Made by a program: the position numbers and the translations under genes. A stretch of 11,535 bases of DNA from an uncultured Opitutales bacterium (GTDB taxonomy: Bacteria > Verrucomicrobiota > Verrucomicrobiia > Opitutales > Intestinicryptomonadaceae), in NCBI GenBank assembly GCA_900552245.1, contig URYY01000065.1:1-11535 (forward strand), read 5' to 3'. Below are positions 1 to 6,770 of this stretch, piece after piece. Position 1 is the stretch's first letter; the number at the start of each line of letters is the position of its first letter. Below the pieces are notes generated by a model. The model searched no databases. It was not told the origin of the DNA and saw nothing but the letters and a program-made list of their open reading frames with translations.

Positions 1-396
1 ATCCGCATCGTGCTTCGGCGCTCGAAAGTCTTTTAAAAAGCCTATCTTTCCGCGCAGGGAAAAGAGCCTGCTAAAGAGCATCTTTAAGGGGCTCATCGGG
101 ACTTCGCAAATTCTGCCGCCCCTTGCAAAAAAGCGCTTTTTGGAGACGTCTGAGGAATGCACTAAGCGCCCCTCCAAGCCTATTTCCCTTATAAAATCCA
201 AAGTCTTCTGACTCTGAATCATAACCGAGTTTGAGCCGCTCTCAGCCCTAAAGCCGCTTTCGCTAAGAGTATTTATTACGCCGCCTGCGCGATTCTTAAG
301 CTCTATAATTTTTACGTCGCAGCCGCCTTTTTTAAGGCCCCATGCCGCGCTCAAACCGCTTATGCCGGCCCCTATAACTAAAACCTTTTTCGCCAT
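1..396 (-). CDS. hemY: protoporphyrinogen oxidase, N-terminal part (cut by window edge)
   Basis: This is a FAD-dependent oxidoreductase, most likely the oxygen-dependent type of protoporphyrinogen oxidase, which makes protoporphyrin IX in the penultimate step of heme synthesis at the cytoplasmic membrane. I translated the minus strand from the ATG at 394-396; the frame stays open for 132 codons to the left edge, so the C-terminal two thirds are missing. Residues 4-20 hold the Rossmann dinucleotide motif VLVIGAGISGLSAA, followed by an acidic residue (IIEL, about 35) and GGVINT, then AESGSNSV, the usual FAD-binding pattern of this amine-oxidase-like superfamily. Residues near 90-125 (RICEVPMSP, then LFSLRGKIGFLKDF) match the HemY region read as VPxSP and FSLxGK. 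A phytoene desaturase-like enzyme is the main alternative, but the VPMSP/FSLRGK stretch favours HemY. AGGA lies 9 bases before the start. Confidence 0.82.
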   Translation of the reverse strand, partial: MAKKVLVIGAGISGLSAAWGLKKGGCDVKIIELKNRAGGVINTLSESGFRAESGSNSVMIQSQKTLDFIREIGLEGRLVHSSDVSKKRFFARGGRICEVPMSPLKMLFSRLFSLRGKIGFLKDFRAPKHDAD

Positions 397-422
397 GATA
401 AAAAATCCTGAGTTTTGATACC

Positions 423-451
423 TGTATGCCATAGAATCGGCAAAATATCAA
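423..451 (-). promoter_or_regulatory. possible sigma-70 promoter for the protoporphyrinogen oxidase gene
   Basis: On the minus strand TTGATA (446-451) and CATACA (423-428) are 17 bases apart, and the -10 box is preceded by TGG as in extended -10 promoters. The -35 box matches 5 of 6 consensus bases; the -10 matches only 3. It lies 27 bases upstream of the start codon. Confidence 0.35.
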
Positions 452-516
452 GTTTTAAAAGCCCGCAAATCCCAATTGCAAGCGCAAGTGTGCAGCTCAA
501 AAAAAGCTATTGGCGC

Positions 517-551
517 AAATAAAAAGGCGAAAGCCAAAATTGGATTTCGCC
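517..551 (-). terminator. rho-independent terminator after the Wzz-like gene
   Basis: The segment 526-551 folds as GGCGAAA-g-CCAA-aa-TTGG-a-TTTCGCC, a long stem with one mismatch, and on the minus strand it is followed directly by five T residues (521-525). It sits 24 bases past the stop of the minus-strand gene ending at 575, so it separates that gene from the protoporphyrinogen oxidase gene. Confidence 0.85.
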
Positions 552-574
552 ATGGGTAAAAATATTTAAGTTAG

Positions 575-1297
575 CTAGTTAGTCTGATTCTTGGGTTTTT
601 TGGGATTTGTAGCGGAGCGCAATACCCTAACTCCGGCCGGAGTCTCGCGAATTTTCTGCTTAGCTTCGGCGATTAGGGACATGAGCTTCTCCTTCCTTGC
701 CAAGAGCTCGTCCAACTGCTTTGCCTGCGGCGGAGTCGTCATATTTCCGGAGTTTGAGGCATTTTCATAAAAGCGTGTGAGCGCATTTGAAACCTTGGTA
801 ATTTCGGCATCCAGCTTCACCTTAACGGCATCGTAACTCTGGAGCTCGGCAGCGACATCCTGAGAATTTAACTGCTGGCAATAAGAGACAAATTCTCTCG
901 CAAACAGATTAGCCAAGCGCTGCGCAAGCGTTGGATCCGGATGGTAGTAAAAAATAAGCGCCGACTTTTTCTCCGGATTCATGACAATGCGCCTGTTGTT
1001 GAGAATTATAGACTCAACCCTTATTCCGCTATATGGGGCTAGCAAGCGCGAAACTTCGGCCTTTCTGAGCTTCTCCAACATCGCTATATTTATATCCTTA
1101 TTTGATATATCGCTAGTGAATGTTGCATAGTCCATGCCCGAGCCGTCGTCAACCACACCGACAACCGCGACAGACTCGTATATGGGGGAATTGGGATTCT
1201 TCAGATAGGACGTCCCCAAAATATCCTGGGCAAAGAGCGCAAAGTTAAAAGCGCACGCCGCTGCAACTAGGGCAAAAAATTTTATAATTTTTCTCAT
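575..1297 (-). CDS. secreted Wzz/GNVR-like periplasmic protein
   Basis: A 240-residue protein with a signal-like N-terminus (RKIIK, then a hydrophobic run to about residue 23, possible cleavage after LFA). The body resembles the periplasmic part of polysaccharide co-polymerases (Wzz, GNVR family): residues 80-115 have the alpha/beta character of the head, HPDPTLAQRLANLFAREF (119-136) matches the DPxLAxxIAN helix, residues about 145-215 are helical and probably coiled-coil, and VRVLRSATNPKKPKN (223-237) matches the AxxPxxPxxP tail that normally comes just before the second membrane helix. That second helix is absent: the protein ends at residue 240. It is therefore either a soluble periplasmic protein or is anchored only by an uncleaved N-terminal helix. 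No polysaccharide genes lie beside it, so a role in chain-length control is only inferred. No clear ribosome site is seen before the ATG. It appears to be transcribed alone. Confidence 0.75.
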   Translation of the reverse strand: MRKIIKFFALVAAACAFNFALFAQDILGTSYLKNPNSPIYESVAVVGVVDDGSGMDYATFTSDISNKDINIAMLEKLRKAEVSRLLAPYSGIRVESIILNNRRIVMNPEKKSALIFYYHPDPTLAQRLANLFAREFVSYCQQLNSQDVAAELQSYDAVKVKLDAEITKVSNALTRFYENASNSGNMTTPPQAKQLDELLARKEKLMSLIAEAKQKIRETPAGVRVLRSATNPKKPKNQTN

Positions 1298-1365
1298 AAG
1301 CGTAAAACAAGTTCAAGTGTGAAAGCCCCGACAAGCCGAGGGCAAAAAAATAAAGCTAGTGCAAG

Positions 1366-1392
1366 ATTATGTCCGTATTCCCAAAGCCTCAA
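1366..1392 (-). promoter_or_regulatory. weak candidate promoter for the Wzz-like gene
   Basis: Minus strand TTGAGG (1387-1392) and CATAAT (1366-1371) with a 15-base spacer. The -10 box is good (5 of 6), but the spacer is short. It lies about 70 bases upstream of the start at 1297. Confidence 0.22.
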
Positions 1393-1441
1393 GAAAAAAA
1401 TTGCAGACCGCTAAAAAAACAAAAAAAGAAGATTTTGAACT

Positions 1442-1471
1442 TTGCAGTGCGCGCAAAAAGGTTATTATAAA
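1442..1471 (+). promoter_or_regulatory. probable sigma-70 promoter of the ABC importer operon
   Basis: TTGCAG (1442-1447) and TATAAA (1466-1471) are separated by 18 bases, in the AT-rich stretch upstream of the binding-protein gene. A transcript would start near 1478 and have a leader of about 40 bases. Confidence 0.4.
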
Positions 1472-1492
1472 TATGATTAAAAAAAAATTTAG

Positions 1493-1508
1493 AAACGTTT
1501 TCTAGAAA
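1493..1508. promoter_or_regulatory. overlapping palindromes just before the binding-protein start
   Basis: Two perfect palindromes overlap here: AAACGTTT (1493-1500) and TTTCTAGAAA (1499-1508). They lie 9-24 bases before the ATG at 1517, inside the predicted leader. They may form an operator, or may be chance in an AT-rich leader. The only ribosome-site candidate, AGAAAG (1504-1509), overlaps the second palindrome. Confidence 0.22.
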
Positions 1509-1516
1509 GTTTAGAC

Positions 1517-2518
1517 ATGAAAAAATCACTCTTTATACTGCCATTTCTGTCACTAATTGCTCTATTCGGGTGCTCTCCGAAAGAAGGCGACGGAGGGAAG
1601 TCAATCAACGTCGGGCTCTTCCCGAACGTGACCCACGCCCAAGGGCTCATAGCCTACCAGATGGCACAAGAGGGGCGCCCGTGGTTTGAAAAGCGCCTTG
1701 GAGGAGATGTAAAAGTAAATTGGTTTGCCTTTAATGCGGGCCCCTCAGCGATGGAGAGCATGTTAACCGGCGCAATAGACGTAACTTACGTCGGGCCAAA
1801 CCCCGCAATAAATTCCTTTATAAAGTCAAGGGGTGAAGAAATACGAATTATTGCCGGAGCGGCCGACGGCGGAGCTGGGCTTGTGGTGAATCCAAAGTTA
1901 AATATAAAAACTGCGCAGGATTTTAAGTCGAAGAAAATAGCCTCGCCGCAATACGCCAACACGCAAGACGTCGCGGCAAGGGCGTGGGTCATAGCAAACA
2001 ATATGACAGTCGATAACGGAGCCGGCGGCGATGTGCAGGTTATACCCACAAAAAATCCGGACCAGTTGGCTCTATTTTTGTCCGGCGATATAGATGCTGT
2101 TTGGGGAGTCGAGCCCTGGATTAGCATACTTGAAAAGAATGGCGGCGCAAAGATGTTTCTCTTTGAGAAAGACGCAGTGACAACGGTTCTAACTTCGAGC
2201 GTAAAGGCGCTAAATAAGAATAAGGAGCTTATAAAGAAATTCCGAGACGCCCACGTGGAACTCACCAAGTGGATAAACGAAAACCCAAAGGAGGCAAAGG
2301 AACTGGTGCTAAAGGGTCTGGAGAGCATAACGCGCTCCAAGGGCAAAATATCTCCGGAGCTGGTTGACTCTGCCTGGGAGCGCATAATATTTACTCCCGA
2401 AATCAACCGCAAGGGTATTGAAAAATTTGTGGACGACGCCAGCGCCTGCGGCTTTATAAAGCAGCGCATGGATATGGCGCCGCTATTTTACAATTTTGAA
2501 GAAAATAATGGAAAGTAA
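1517..2518 (+). CDS. ABC transporter substrate-binding lipoprotein (NrtA/SsuA/TauA class)
   Basis: A 333-residue extracytoplasmic binding protein. The N-terminus is a lipoprotein signal: KK, a hydrophobic core and the lipobox LFGC with the acylated Cys at residue 19, then a flexible charged linker. The mature part has features of the nitrate/sulfonate/taurine family: NVGLFPNVTHAQG (31-43), then AGPSAMESMLTGAIDVTYVG, the usual signature in which the ligand-binding loop follows an amount-of-ligand helix, and SPQYANTQDVAAR, which is typical of the family's second lobe. Neighbouring ATPase and permease genes follow with almost no gap, so this is the first gene of an importer operon. The substrate cannot be told from the sequence; sulfonates, taurine, nitrate, bicarbonate or pyrimidine precursors are all transported by this class. 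Start chosen because it gives a complete lipoprotein signal. A long open frame lies opposite on the other strand and is not a gene. Confidence 0.9.
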   Translation: MKKSLFILPFLSLIALFGCSPKEGDGGKSINVGLFPNVTHAQGLIAYQMAQEGRPWFEKRLGGDVKVNWFAFNAGPSAMESMLTGAIDVTYVGPNPAINSFIKSRGEEIRIIAGAADGGAGLVVNPKLNIKTAQDFKSKKIASPQYANTQDVAARAWVIANNMTVDNGAGGDVQVIPTKNPDQLALFLSGDIDAVWGVEPWISILEKNGGAKMFLFEKDAVTTVLTSSVKALNKNKELIKKFRDAHVELTKWINENPKEAKELVLKGLESITRSKGKISPELVDSAWERIIFTPEINRKGIEKFVDDASACGFIKQRMDMAPLFYNFEENNGK

Positions 2519-2519
2519 A

Positions 2520-3344
2520 ATGCCTGAAGTAAAATCGACAAACGTAGAGGCGGAACTCCAAAACGTAGCCCCCTCAAAGCTCGTCATAAAAAACGTCAGC
2601 AAATCATTTGAGGGAAACGGCAAGAGGTTCGTCGCCCTTGAGAATATAGATTTGCACGTTGAGGAGGGCGAATTTGTGTGCCTCGTGGGCCCCAGCGGCT
2701 GCGGCAAGAGCACGCTCTTAAACCTGATTGCAGGCCTGGATAAGCCCGACAGTGGCGAAATCTTTACAAACGGCAAGCTCGTTACCGGCCCCGGGCGCGA
2801 CCGAATGATGATGTTTCAGGAGCACGCTCTCTTTCCGTGGCTAGACGTCCTTGGAAACGTCATGTTCGGGTTAAAATTAAAGCCGAATTTAAACAACGCA
2901 GAGAGGCGCGAAGTTGCAAAATTTTACCTGCACTTGGTGGGGCTTGAAAAATTCATGCACTCGGCGATACACGAGCTTTCGGGCGGAATGCGCCAGAGGG
3001 TGGCTCTTGCCAGGAGCCTAGCGCCAAATCCGACAATTCTTCTTATGGACGAGCCCTTTGGTGCGCTCGACGCCCTCACGCGCGAAAATTTGTACGGCGA
3101 CTTGCAGAGAATCTGGCAGCAGCGCAAAAAGACCATAGTTTTCGTAACACACAATATAAGAGAGGCGGTTTGCCTCGGAGATAGGGTCGTGCTCTTTTCG
3201 CCAAATCCGGGCAGGATACGCGAGGAATTTAAAGTTGATTTGCCGCGTCCGCGCGACATAAACAACACAAACCTATCGGAATTGTCGGCAACAATTACAG
3301 CCGCCTTGAAACACCACCTAGATCCAAAGTCAGTCCAAGAATGA
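2520..3344 (+). CDS. ABC transporter ATP-binding protein (SsuB/TauB/NrtD class)
   Basis: This is the cytoplasmic ATPase that powers the importer. From the ATG at 2520 it has 274 residues, the usual size. All motifs are intact: Walker A GPSGCGKST (57-65), Q-loop with Q100 (MMMFQEH), signature LSGGMRQR (153-160), Walker B ILLMDEP (173-179), D-loop GALD (181-184) and the switch His in VTHN (H211). The LFPWLDVLGNV stretch after the Q-loop is typical of the SsuB/TauB group. Start choice: TTG at 2496 and ATG at 2508 are in the same frame, but the ATG at 2520 lies one base after the stop of the binding-protein gene and has GGAAAG 4 bases upstream. The start at 2508 would give four more residues and an 11-base overlap and cannot be excluded. 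The protein's stop overlaps the permease start. Confidence 0.92.
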   Translation: MPEVKSTNVEAELQNVAPSKLVIKNVSKSFEGNGKRFVALENIDLHVEEGEFVCLVGPSGCGKSTLLNLIAGLDKPDSGEIFTNGKLVTGPGRDRMMMFQEHALFPWLDVLGNVMFGLKLKPNLNNAERREVAKFYLHLVGLEKFMHSAIHELSGGMRQRVALARSLAPNPTILLMDEPFGALDALTRENLYGDLQRIWQQRKKTIVFVTHNIREAVCLGDRVVLFSPNPGRIREEFKVDLPRPRDINNTNLSELSATITAALKHHLDPKSVQE

Positions 3345-4126
3345 AAAAGTTTTTAATATTCGCAAAGGAAAACCTCCTTACTCCGCTAATAGGGCTTTTA
3401 GTTTTAGTGGCGATATGGTACGCTATTTTTAAATCGGGATTGTGGGCTCCATACATACTGCCCTCGCCTTTCTCTGTATTTGACTACCTCTGTGAAAACT
3501 TTGCAGACGGGGTGTTGCCGAGCGCGATATGGGTGACGCTAAGAAGGTTGATAGTCGGCTATGCCATAGGGCTTCTAATAGGAGTTCCGCTCGGCGTTTT
3601 GTGCGCGCGCTCAAAGATATTTCGCGATTCGCTTGGCCTTCTTGCCCTAGGTTTGCAGGCGCTGCCGAGCGTATGCTGGGTGCCGCTTGCAATACTGTGG
3701 TTCGGACAATCGGACGAGGCAATGTTGTTCGTAGTATTGATGGGCACGATTTGGTCGCTTGTAATAAGCACTCAACATGGCGTTATGAGCATACCTCCAA
3801 TTTACATAAGGGCGGCAAAGACGATGGGCTCTAAGGGCTTGCACACTTGGTGCAAGGTCATAATGCCTGCGGCCTTCCCGAGCATAGTGGGCGGAATGAA
3901 ACAGGGCTGGGCCTTTGCGTGGCGCTCGCTTATGGCGGCTGAAATTTACGTCACGATTCTATCGGGCGTGGGCATCGGACAGCTCTTGCACTACGGGCGC
4001 GAAAATATGGATATGGCGCAAGTTATAGGAATTATGATAGTAGTTGTTGTAATAGGGCTTTTGGCCGACAAGATTCTGTTTTCGCCCTGGGAGAGAATGT
4101 TGCGAAAGCGCTGGGGCTTGGATTAA
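3341..4126 (+). CDS. ABC transporter permease (SsuC/TauC/NrtB class)
   Basis: This is the 261-residue membrane subunit of the importer. It shows about six hydrophobic segments (near 12-31, 68-90, 98-121, 127-146, 180-201 and 226-246). The cytoplasmic coupling loop that docks on the ATPase is clear: RAAKTMGSKGLHTWCKVIMP (157-176), the EAA-type motif with the conserved Gly and the ending IMPAAFP. PSPFSVFDYL near 41-50 and ALPSVCWVPLAILWFG near 107-122 are also typical of the nitrate/sulfonate/taurine permeases. The ATG overlaps the ATPase stop as ATGA, indicating translational coupling. A strong terminator follows 15 bases after the stop, so this is the last gene of the operon. No substrate-metabolising enzyme is attached, which leaves the substrate open. 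Confidence 0.92.
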   Translation: MKKFLIFAKENLLTPLIGLLVLVAIWYAIFKSGLWAPYILPSPFSVFDYLCENFADGVLPSAIWVTLRRLIVGYAIGLLIGVPLGVLCARSKIFRDSLGLLALGLQALPSVCWVPLAILWFGQSDEAMLFVVLMGTIWSLVISTQHGVMSIPPIYIRAAKTMGSKGLHTWCKVIMPAAFPSIVGGMKQGWAFAWRSLMAAEIYVTILSGVGIGQLLHYGRENMDMAQVIGIMIVVVVIGLLADKILFSPWERMLRKRWGLD

Positions 4127-4141
4127 AAATTTAAGAAAAGC

Positions 4142-4170
4142 GGCGGCCTTTTTCGGGGCCGCCTTTTTTA
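4142..4170 (+). terminator. rho-independent terminator of the ABC operon
   Basis: GGCGGCC (4142-4148) pairs with GGCCGCC (4157-4163) around an 8-base loop, and six T residues follow (4164-4169). On the other strand the stem is followed by a weaker, interrupted T-rich run, so it may also stop transcription of the convergent kinase gene that ends at 4241. Confidence 0.9.
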
Positions 4171-4240
4171 TAAAAAAACTAACAGCATTAGCTCAGATAA
4201 TCCACAAGCATAAGGCTAGGGAAATCGCACCTATGGCGCG

Positions 4241-5098
4241 CTAAGGAATTAGAGCGCCCTTGTAAGAGCATACCTTTGCCGCCATTTTAGCTGCTTCATC
4301 AGAAGCCTCTCTCAAGCTCTTTGAGTTTAACAGGCAGCTTATGAAAGTTGCCGTGAAGGAATCGCCCGCGCCAACGGTATCTACCACTACCGCGTCAACG
4401 GCGGGGCTTTGCAATACTTCGCCGTCTGAAACTATCAGATGCCCCCTAGGCCCTAGAGTGAGGATTAGGTAATCCAAGTTAAATAGCTTAAAGATACGCT
4501 GCGCCCGCTCGGACTCGCTTCCGTCTACGCCGAACATTTCCGAAATCTTTACAATCTCTTCGTCATTTAATTTGACGATATTTGAGACCTTCATAGATTT
4601 CTCCAAGATTTCCTCCGTGTAGAAGTTCTGCCTTAGGTTTACATCAAAGACCTTGAGGCAGCTGGGGGGAAGGAGGCCTATAAACTCAAATAAGCTGCGC
4701 CTTGAATAGGCGTTTCTCTGGGCAAGGGAGCCAAATACAAAGGCGTCGGCCTGCGACAAAAATTTGTGGGTATCCGGAGAATTTGCTATGTAATCCCAAG
4801 CGCTCGGAGAGCAAATCTCATAGCTTGCAAGGCCCTTTTCATCTACCGAAACCATTACTTTTCCGCTCGGGTAGGTGTCGGAAATCTGCACAAAATCCGC
4901 CGGAATTGAGAACTTCTCCATTTGCGAAAGCGTCTCGGCCCCCAACTCGTCGCGGCCGATAGCGCTTATAATTTTTGCCTCGCAAGCATTCTTGAGGCAG
5001 TAATATGTAAAATTTAATGGGGCGCCACCCAGGCGCGAGCCGTCCTTAAAGACGTCCCAAACAATTTCTCCAAATGCTACAATTTTTTTAGTGTTCAC
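4241..5098 (-). CDS. PfkB-family carbohydrate kinase, probably fructokinase
   Basis: A 285-residue ribokinase-fold sugar kinase that would transfer phosphate from ATP to an imported sugar in the cytoplasm. Residues 24-30 (GGAPLNF) are the first PfkB signature with the substrate-binding double Gly; FDVNLRQNFY (151-160) is the form usual in fructokinases; DTVGAGDSFTA (240-250) is the second signature with the catalytic base D246 and the anion hole. The start is GTG at 5096-5098; the next Met is residue 60, after the first signature, so the GTG is well supported. Its first 11 bases overlap the end of the sugar-porter gene, which indicates coupled translation. The preceding hexose transporter supports fructose or a similar free hexose as substrate, but family members also act on 2-keto-3-deoxygluconate or ribose, so the substrate is inferred. 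Confidence 0.88.
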   Translation of the reverse strand: MNTKKIVAFGEIVWDVFKDGSRLGGAPLNFTYYCLKNACEAKIISAIGRDELGAETLSQMEKFSIPADFVQISDTYPSGKVMVSVDEKGLASYEICSPSAWDYIANSPDTHKFLSQADAFVFGSLAQRNAYSRRSLFEFIGLLPPSCLKVFDVNLRQNFYTEEILEKSMKVSNIVKLNDEEIVKISEMFGVDGSESERAQRIFKLFNLDYLILTLGPRGHLIVSDGEVLQSPAVDAVVVDTVGAGDSFTATFISCLLNSKSLREASDEAAKMAAKVCSYKGALIP

Positions 5099-6437
5099 GC
5101 TGCGTAAGATTTTTTTGCATATTTTCTAAAGTTAGGCCCTTTGTCTCGGGATAGACAAACAGAACAACGAGGAATTGAAGAACTATCATGAGGGCAAAAA
5201 ATATAAATGGCGCCCCTCTTGAAAGCTCGGCCACATGTGGGAAGATGAAGGCTATGGCAGCTGCGCAGGCCCAGTGCGTAAGCGAGCCTAGCGACTGCCC
5301 CTTTGCCCTGACGCTAGTCGGGAAAACTTCGCTTATATAAACCCAAATCACAGCCCCCTGAGAGAATGCAAAGAAAGCGATATAGCCTATCAAAAGCCAG
5401 ACCGTTAGCCACTGGCAAGCACCGGATATAAATATGGCGGCAACTCCGGAAATGCAAATGGCAGTTCCGACAGAACCTACGAGCAAGAGGAATTTGCGGC
5501 CAAAACGGTCTATGACAGTCATTGCAAGTATTGTAAAAATCATGTTCGTAGCCCCTATAACTACGGCCTGAAGATCGGAACTTTCCTTGCCGAAGCCCGC
5601 CATGGCAAAAATGTCGTTTAGGTAGTATAAGAGCGCGTTGATACCCGATAGCTGGTTGAAAGCGGCTATTGAAAAGGCCAGGAAAATTGGCAGAAAATAC
5701 TTTCTTTGAAAGAGCTTTTCATCTTCAGCCTGCTCTGCTTTTGATTGCGCTAAAGAGGCGCAGATACTCTCAAATTCGGACTCCGCCTCGGATGGGCTTG
5801 AACAGAGCTTTTTAAGAGTTTGTATCGCATCTTCATAGCGGCCGCGCATTGCAAGCCAACGCGGCGAGCGCTCCACAAAGAATAGCCCTGTCAGGAATAC
5901 GAGAGCCGGAGCTGCCAAGACGCCAAGTTTTACGCGCCACTCCACGTCTTGAGAGAATGCGCAGAGGCCAACTATGTAGTTTGAGACGTATGCAAGCAGG
6001 ATACCCAAAACGACATTTGCCTGAAACATTGCAACCAAGCGCCCTCTCGACTTTGCCGGAGAAATTTCCGCAATGTACATTGGGGCCAGGACCGATGCCG
6101 CACCTATGCCTATACCGCCCACAAAGCGCGACAGCATAAATACGTACCAATTTTCCGCCATTGCGCAGCCGATTGCCGAGAGCAGGAACAAGACTCCGGT
6201 AATCTTTAAAGAATCCCTTCTGCCCCAACGGTCACCCGGGATTGAACCGAACATAGCGCCCACAATAGTGCCCACGAGAGCGATTGCAACGGTCCAACCT
6301 AGAGAGATTTTCGTAAGTTGGAATTTAGCTTCAAGGCTTGATGTCACGCCCGATATCACTGCAGTATCAAAGCCGAACAAAAGACCTGCGCAAGAAATTA
6401 AGGCTGCGCTTAAGAACAATGGTTTTGTCAAATTCAT
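5088..6437 (-). CDS. MFS sugar porter (sugar:proton symporter family)
   Basis: A 449-residue inner-membrane transporter of the sugar porter family, with about twelve hydrophobic segments. Family motifs occur in order: LLFGFDTAVISG (19-30, TM1), GDRWGRR (68-74, loop 2-3), PMYIAEISPAKSRGR (119-133), ERSPRWL (189-195, the PESPR motif), NQLSGINALLYY (261-272, TM7, with Asn for the usual first Gln), DRFGRK (310-315, loop 8-9), VYISEVFPTSVRAKGQS (367-383) and PETKGLTLE (430-438). Start choice: the frame is open to an ATG at 6497, which adds 20 residues not found in the family. The internal ATG at 6435-6437 gives the normal N-terminus, and the best promoter lies between the two ATGs, so I prefer 6437. 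Its product would feed the fructokinase-like enzyme translated directly after it. Confidence 0.9.
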   Translation of the reverse strand: MNLTKPLFLSAALISCAGLLFGFDTAVISGVTSSLEAKFQLTKISLGWTVAIALVGTIVGAMFGSIPGDRWGRRDSLKITGVLFLLSAIGCAMAENWYVFMLSRFVGGIGIGAASVLAPMYIAEISPAKSRGRLVAMFQANVVLGILLAYVSNYIVGLCAFSQDVEWRVKLGVLAAPALVFLTGLFFVERSPRWLAMRGRYEDAIQTLKKLCSSPSEAESEFESICASLAQSKAEQAEDEKLFQRKYFLPIFLAFSIAAFNQLSGINALLYYLNDIFAMAGFGKESSDLQAVVIGATNMIFTILAMTVIDRFGRKFLLLVGSVGTAICISGVAAIFISGACQWLTVWLLIGYIAFFAFSQGAVIWVYISEVFPTSVRAKGQSLGSLTHWACAAAIAFIFPHVAELSRGAPFIFFALMIVLQFLVVLFVYPETKGLTLENMQKNLTQREH

Positions 6438-6457
6438 AATTTTCAGTAAGTGAAAGA

Positions 6458-6485
6458 ATTTTAACACAAAAGAGACCGAGTTAAA
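6458..6485 (-). promoter_or_regulatory. candidate promoter of the sugar porter-kinase operon
   Basis: Minus strand TTTAAC (6480-6485) and TAAAAT (6458-6463) with a 16-base spacer. The -10 box matches 5 of 6 consensus bases; the -35 box is weak (3 of 6), as in promoters that need help or are regulated. Transcription would begin near 6451, about 14 bases before the chosen start codon. Confidence 0.35.
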
Positions 6486-6509
6486 GACTTTTCTCAAAAT
6501 AAGTCTTTA
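6482..6509. promoter_or_regulatory. 9-bp inverted repeat, possible operator of the sugar operon
   Basis: TAAAGACTT (6482-6490) and AAGTCTTTA (6501-6509) are perfect inverted repeats with a 10-base spacer. The left arm overlaps the candidate -35 box of the sugar operon. The centres are 19 bases apart, roughly two helical turns, as in sites bound by a dimeric repressor. There is no T-run, so a terminator is unlikely. Confidence 0.4.
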
Positions 6510-6521
6510 TGCAGTTAGGTA

Positions 6522-6551
6522 TTGACAAAATCTCAAAAAATGAAAGTATCG
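6522..6551 (+). promoter_or_regulatory. probable promoter of the tRNA-Thr gene
   Basis: A perfect -35 box TTGACA (6522-6527) lies 41 bases before the tRNA. The -10 region at 17-18 bases (AGTATC or GTATCG, 6545-6551) is a poor match. The position suits a tRNA transcript starting near 6558. Confidence 0.4.
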
Positions 6552-6567
6552 GACGAATTATTTTATT

Positions 6568-6640
<73 letters not shown>

Positions 6641-6648
6641 CTGACTTT

Positions 6649-6685
6649 AAATCTCTCTAACACAAGCTGTTAGAGAGATTTTTTA
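6649..6685 (+). terminator. rho-independent terminator of the tRNA-Thr gene
   Basis: AAATCTCTCTAACA (6649-6662) pairs perfectly with TGTTAGAGAGATTT (6668-6681) around the loop CAAGC. T residues run from 6679 to 6684. It begins 8 bases after the tRNA. Confidence 0.92.
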
Positions 6686-6740
6686 TGCCTATCTTTTTAG
6701 TTTGCTACTTCAAAAAACTAATGCCGTAAGTTATTGATAA

Positions 6741-6758
6741 TTTCCCATATTTTCCCAT
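6741..6758 (+). repeat. tandem TTTCCCAT motif
   Basis: TTTCCCAT occurs at 6741-6748 and again at 6751-6758, a 10-base period that puts both copies on the same face of the helix. A partial third copy (TTTTTCC) follows at 6758-6764. Such phased motifs can be arm-type binding sites of recombinases; the run of T and C also makes chance repetition possible. Confidence 0.4.
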
Positions 6759-6770
6759 TTTTCCAAAAAA

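Noticed and set aside
1786..2469. Long open frame (227 codons) on the minus strand opposite the binding-protein gene
   Set aside because: It lies wholly inside a well-supported gene, its product is Ser/Phe-rich without any family motif, and it mirrors the codon bias of the real gene.
2496..2519. TTG start for the ABC ATPase, 24 bases upstream
   Set aside because: It would overlap the binding-protein gene by 23 bases and use a rare start, while two ATG codons at 2508 and 2520 follow with better context.
3429..3844. Several overlapping frames on both strands inside the permease gene
   Set aside because: All are shadows of a permease with intact membrane segments and coupling loop; their products are rich in Arg, Ser and Pro, with no motif.
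5833..6453. Frames of 96-131 codons on both strands inside the sugar porter gene
   Set aside because: They overlap the conserved porter motifs and encode low-complexity, Arg- and Cys-rich products.
6438..6497. 20-residue N-terminal extension of the sugar porter from the ATG at 6497
   Set aside because: The extension is not found in sugar porters, and the best promoter and the inverted repeat lie within it.
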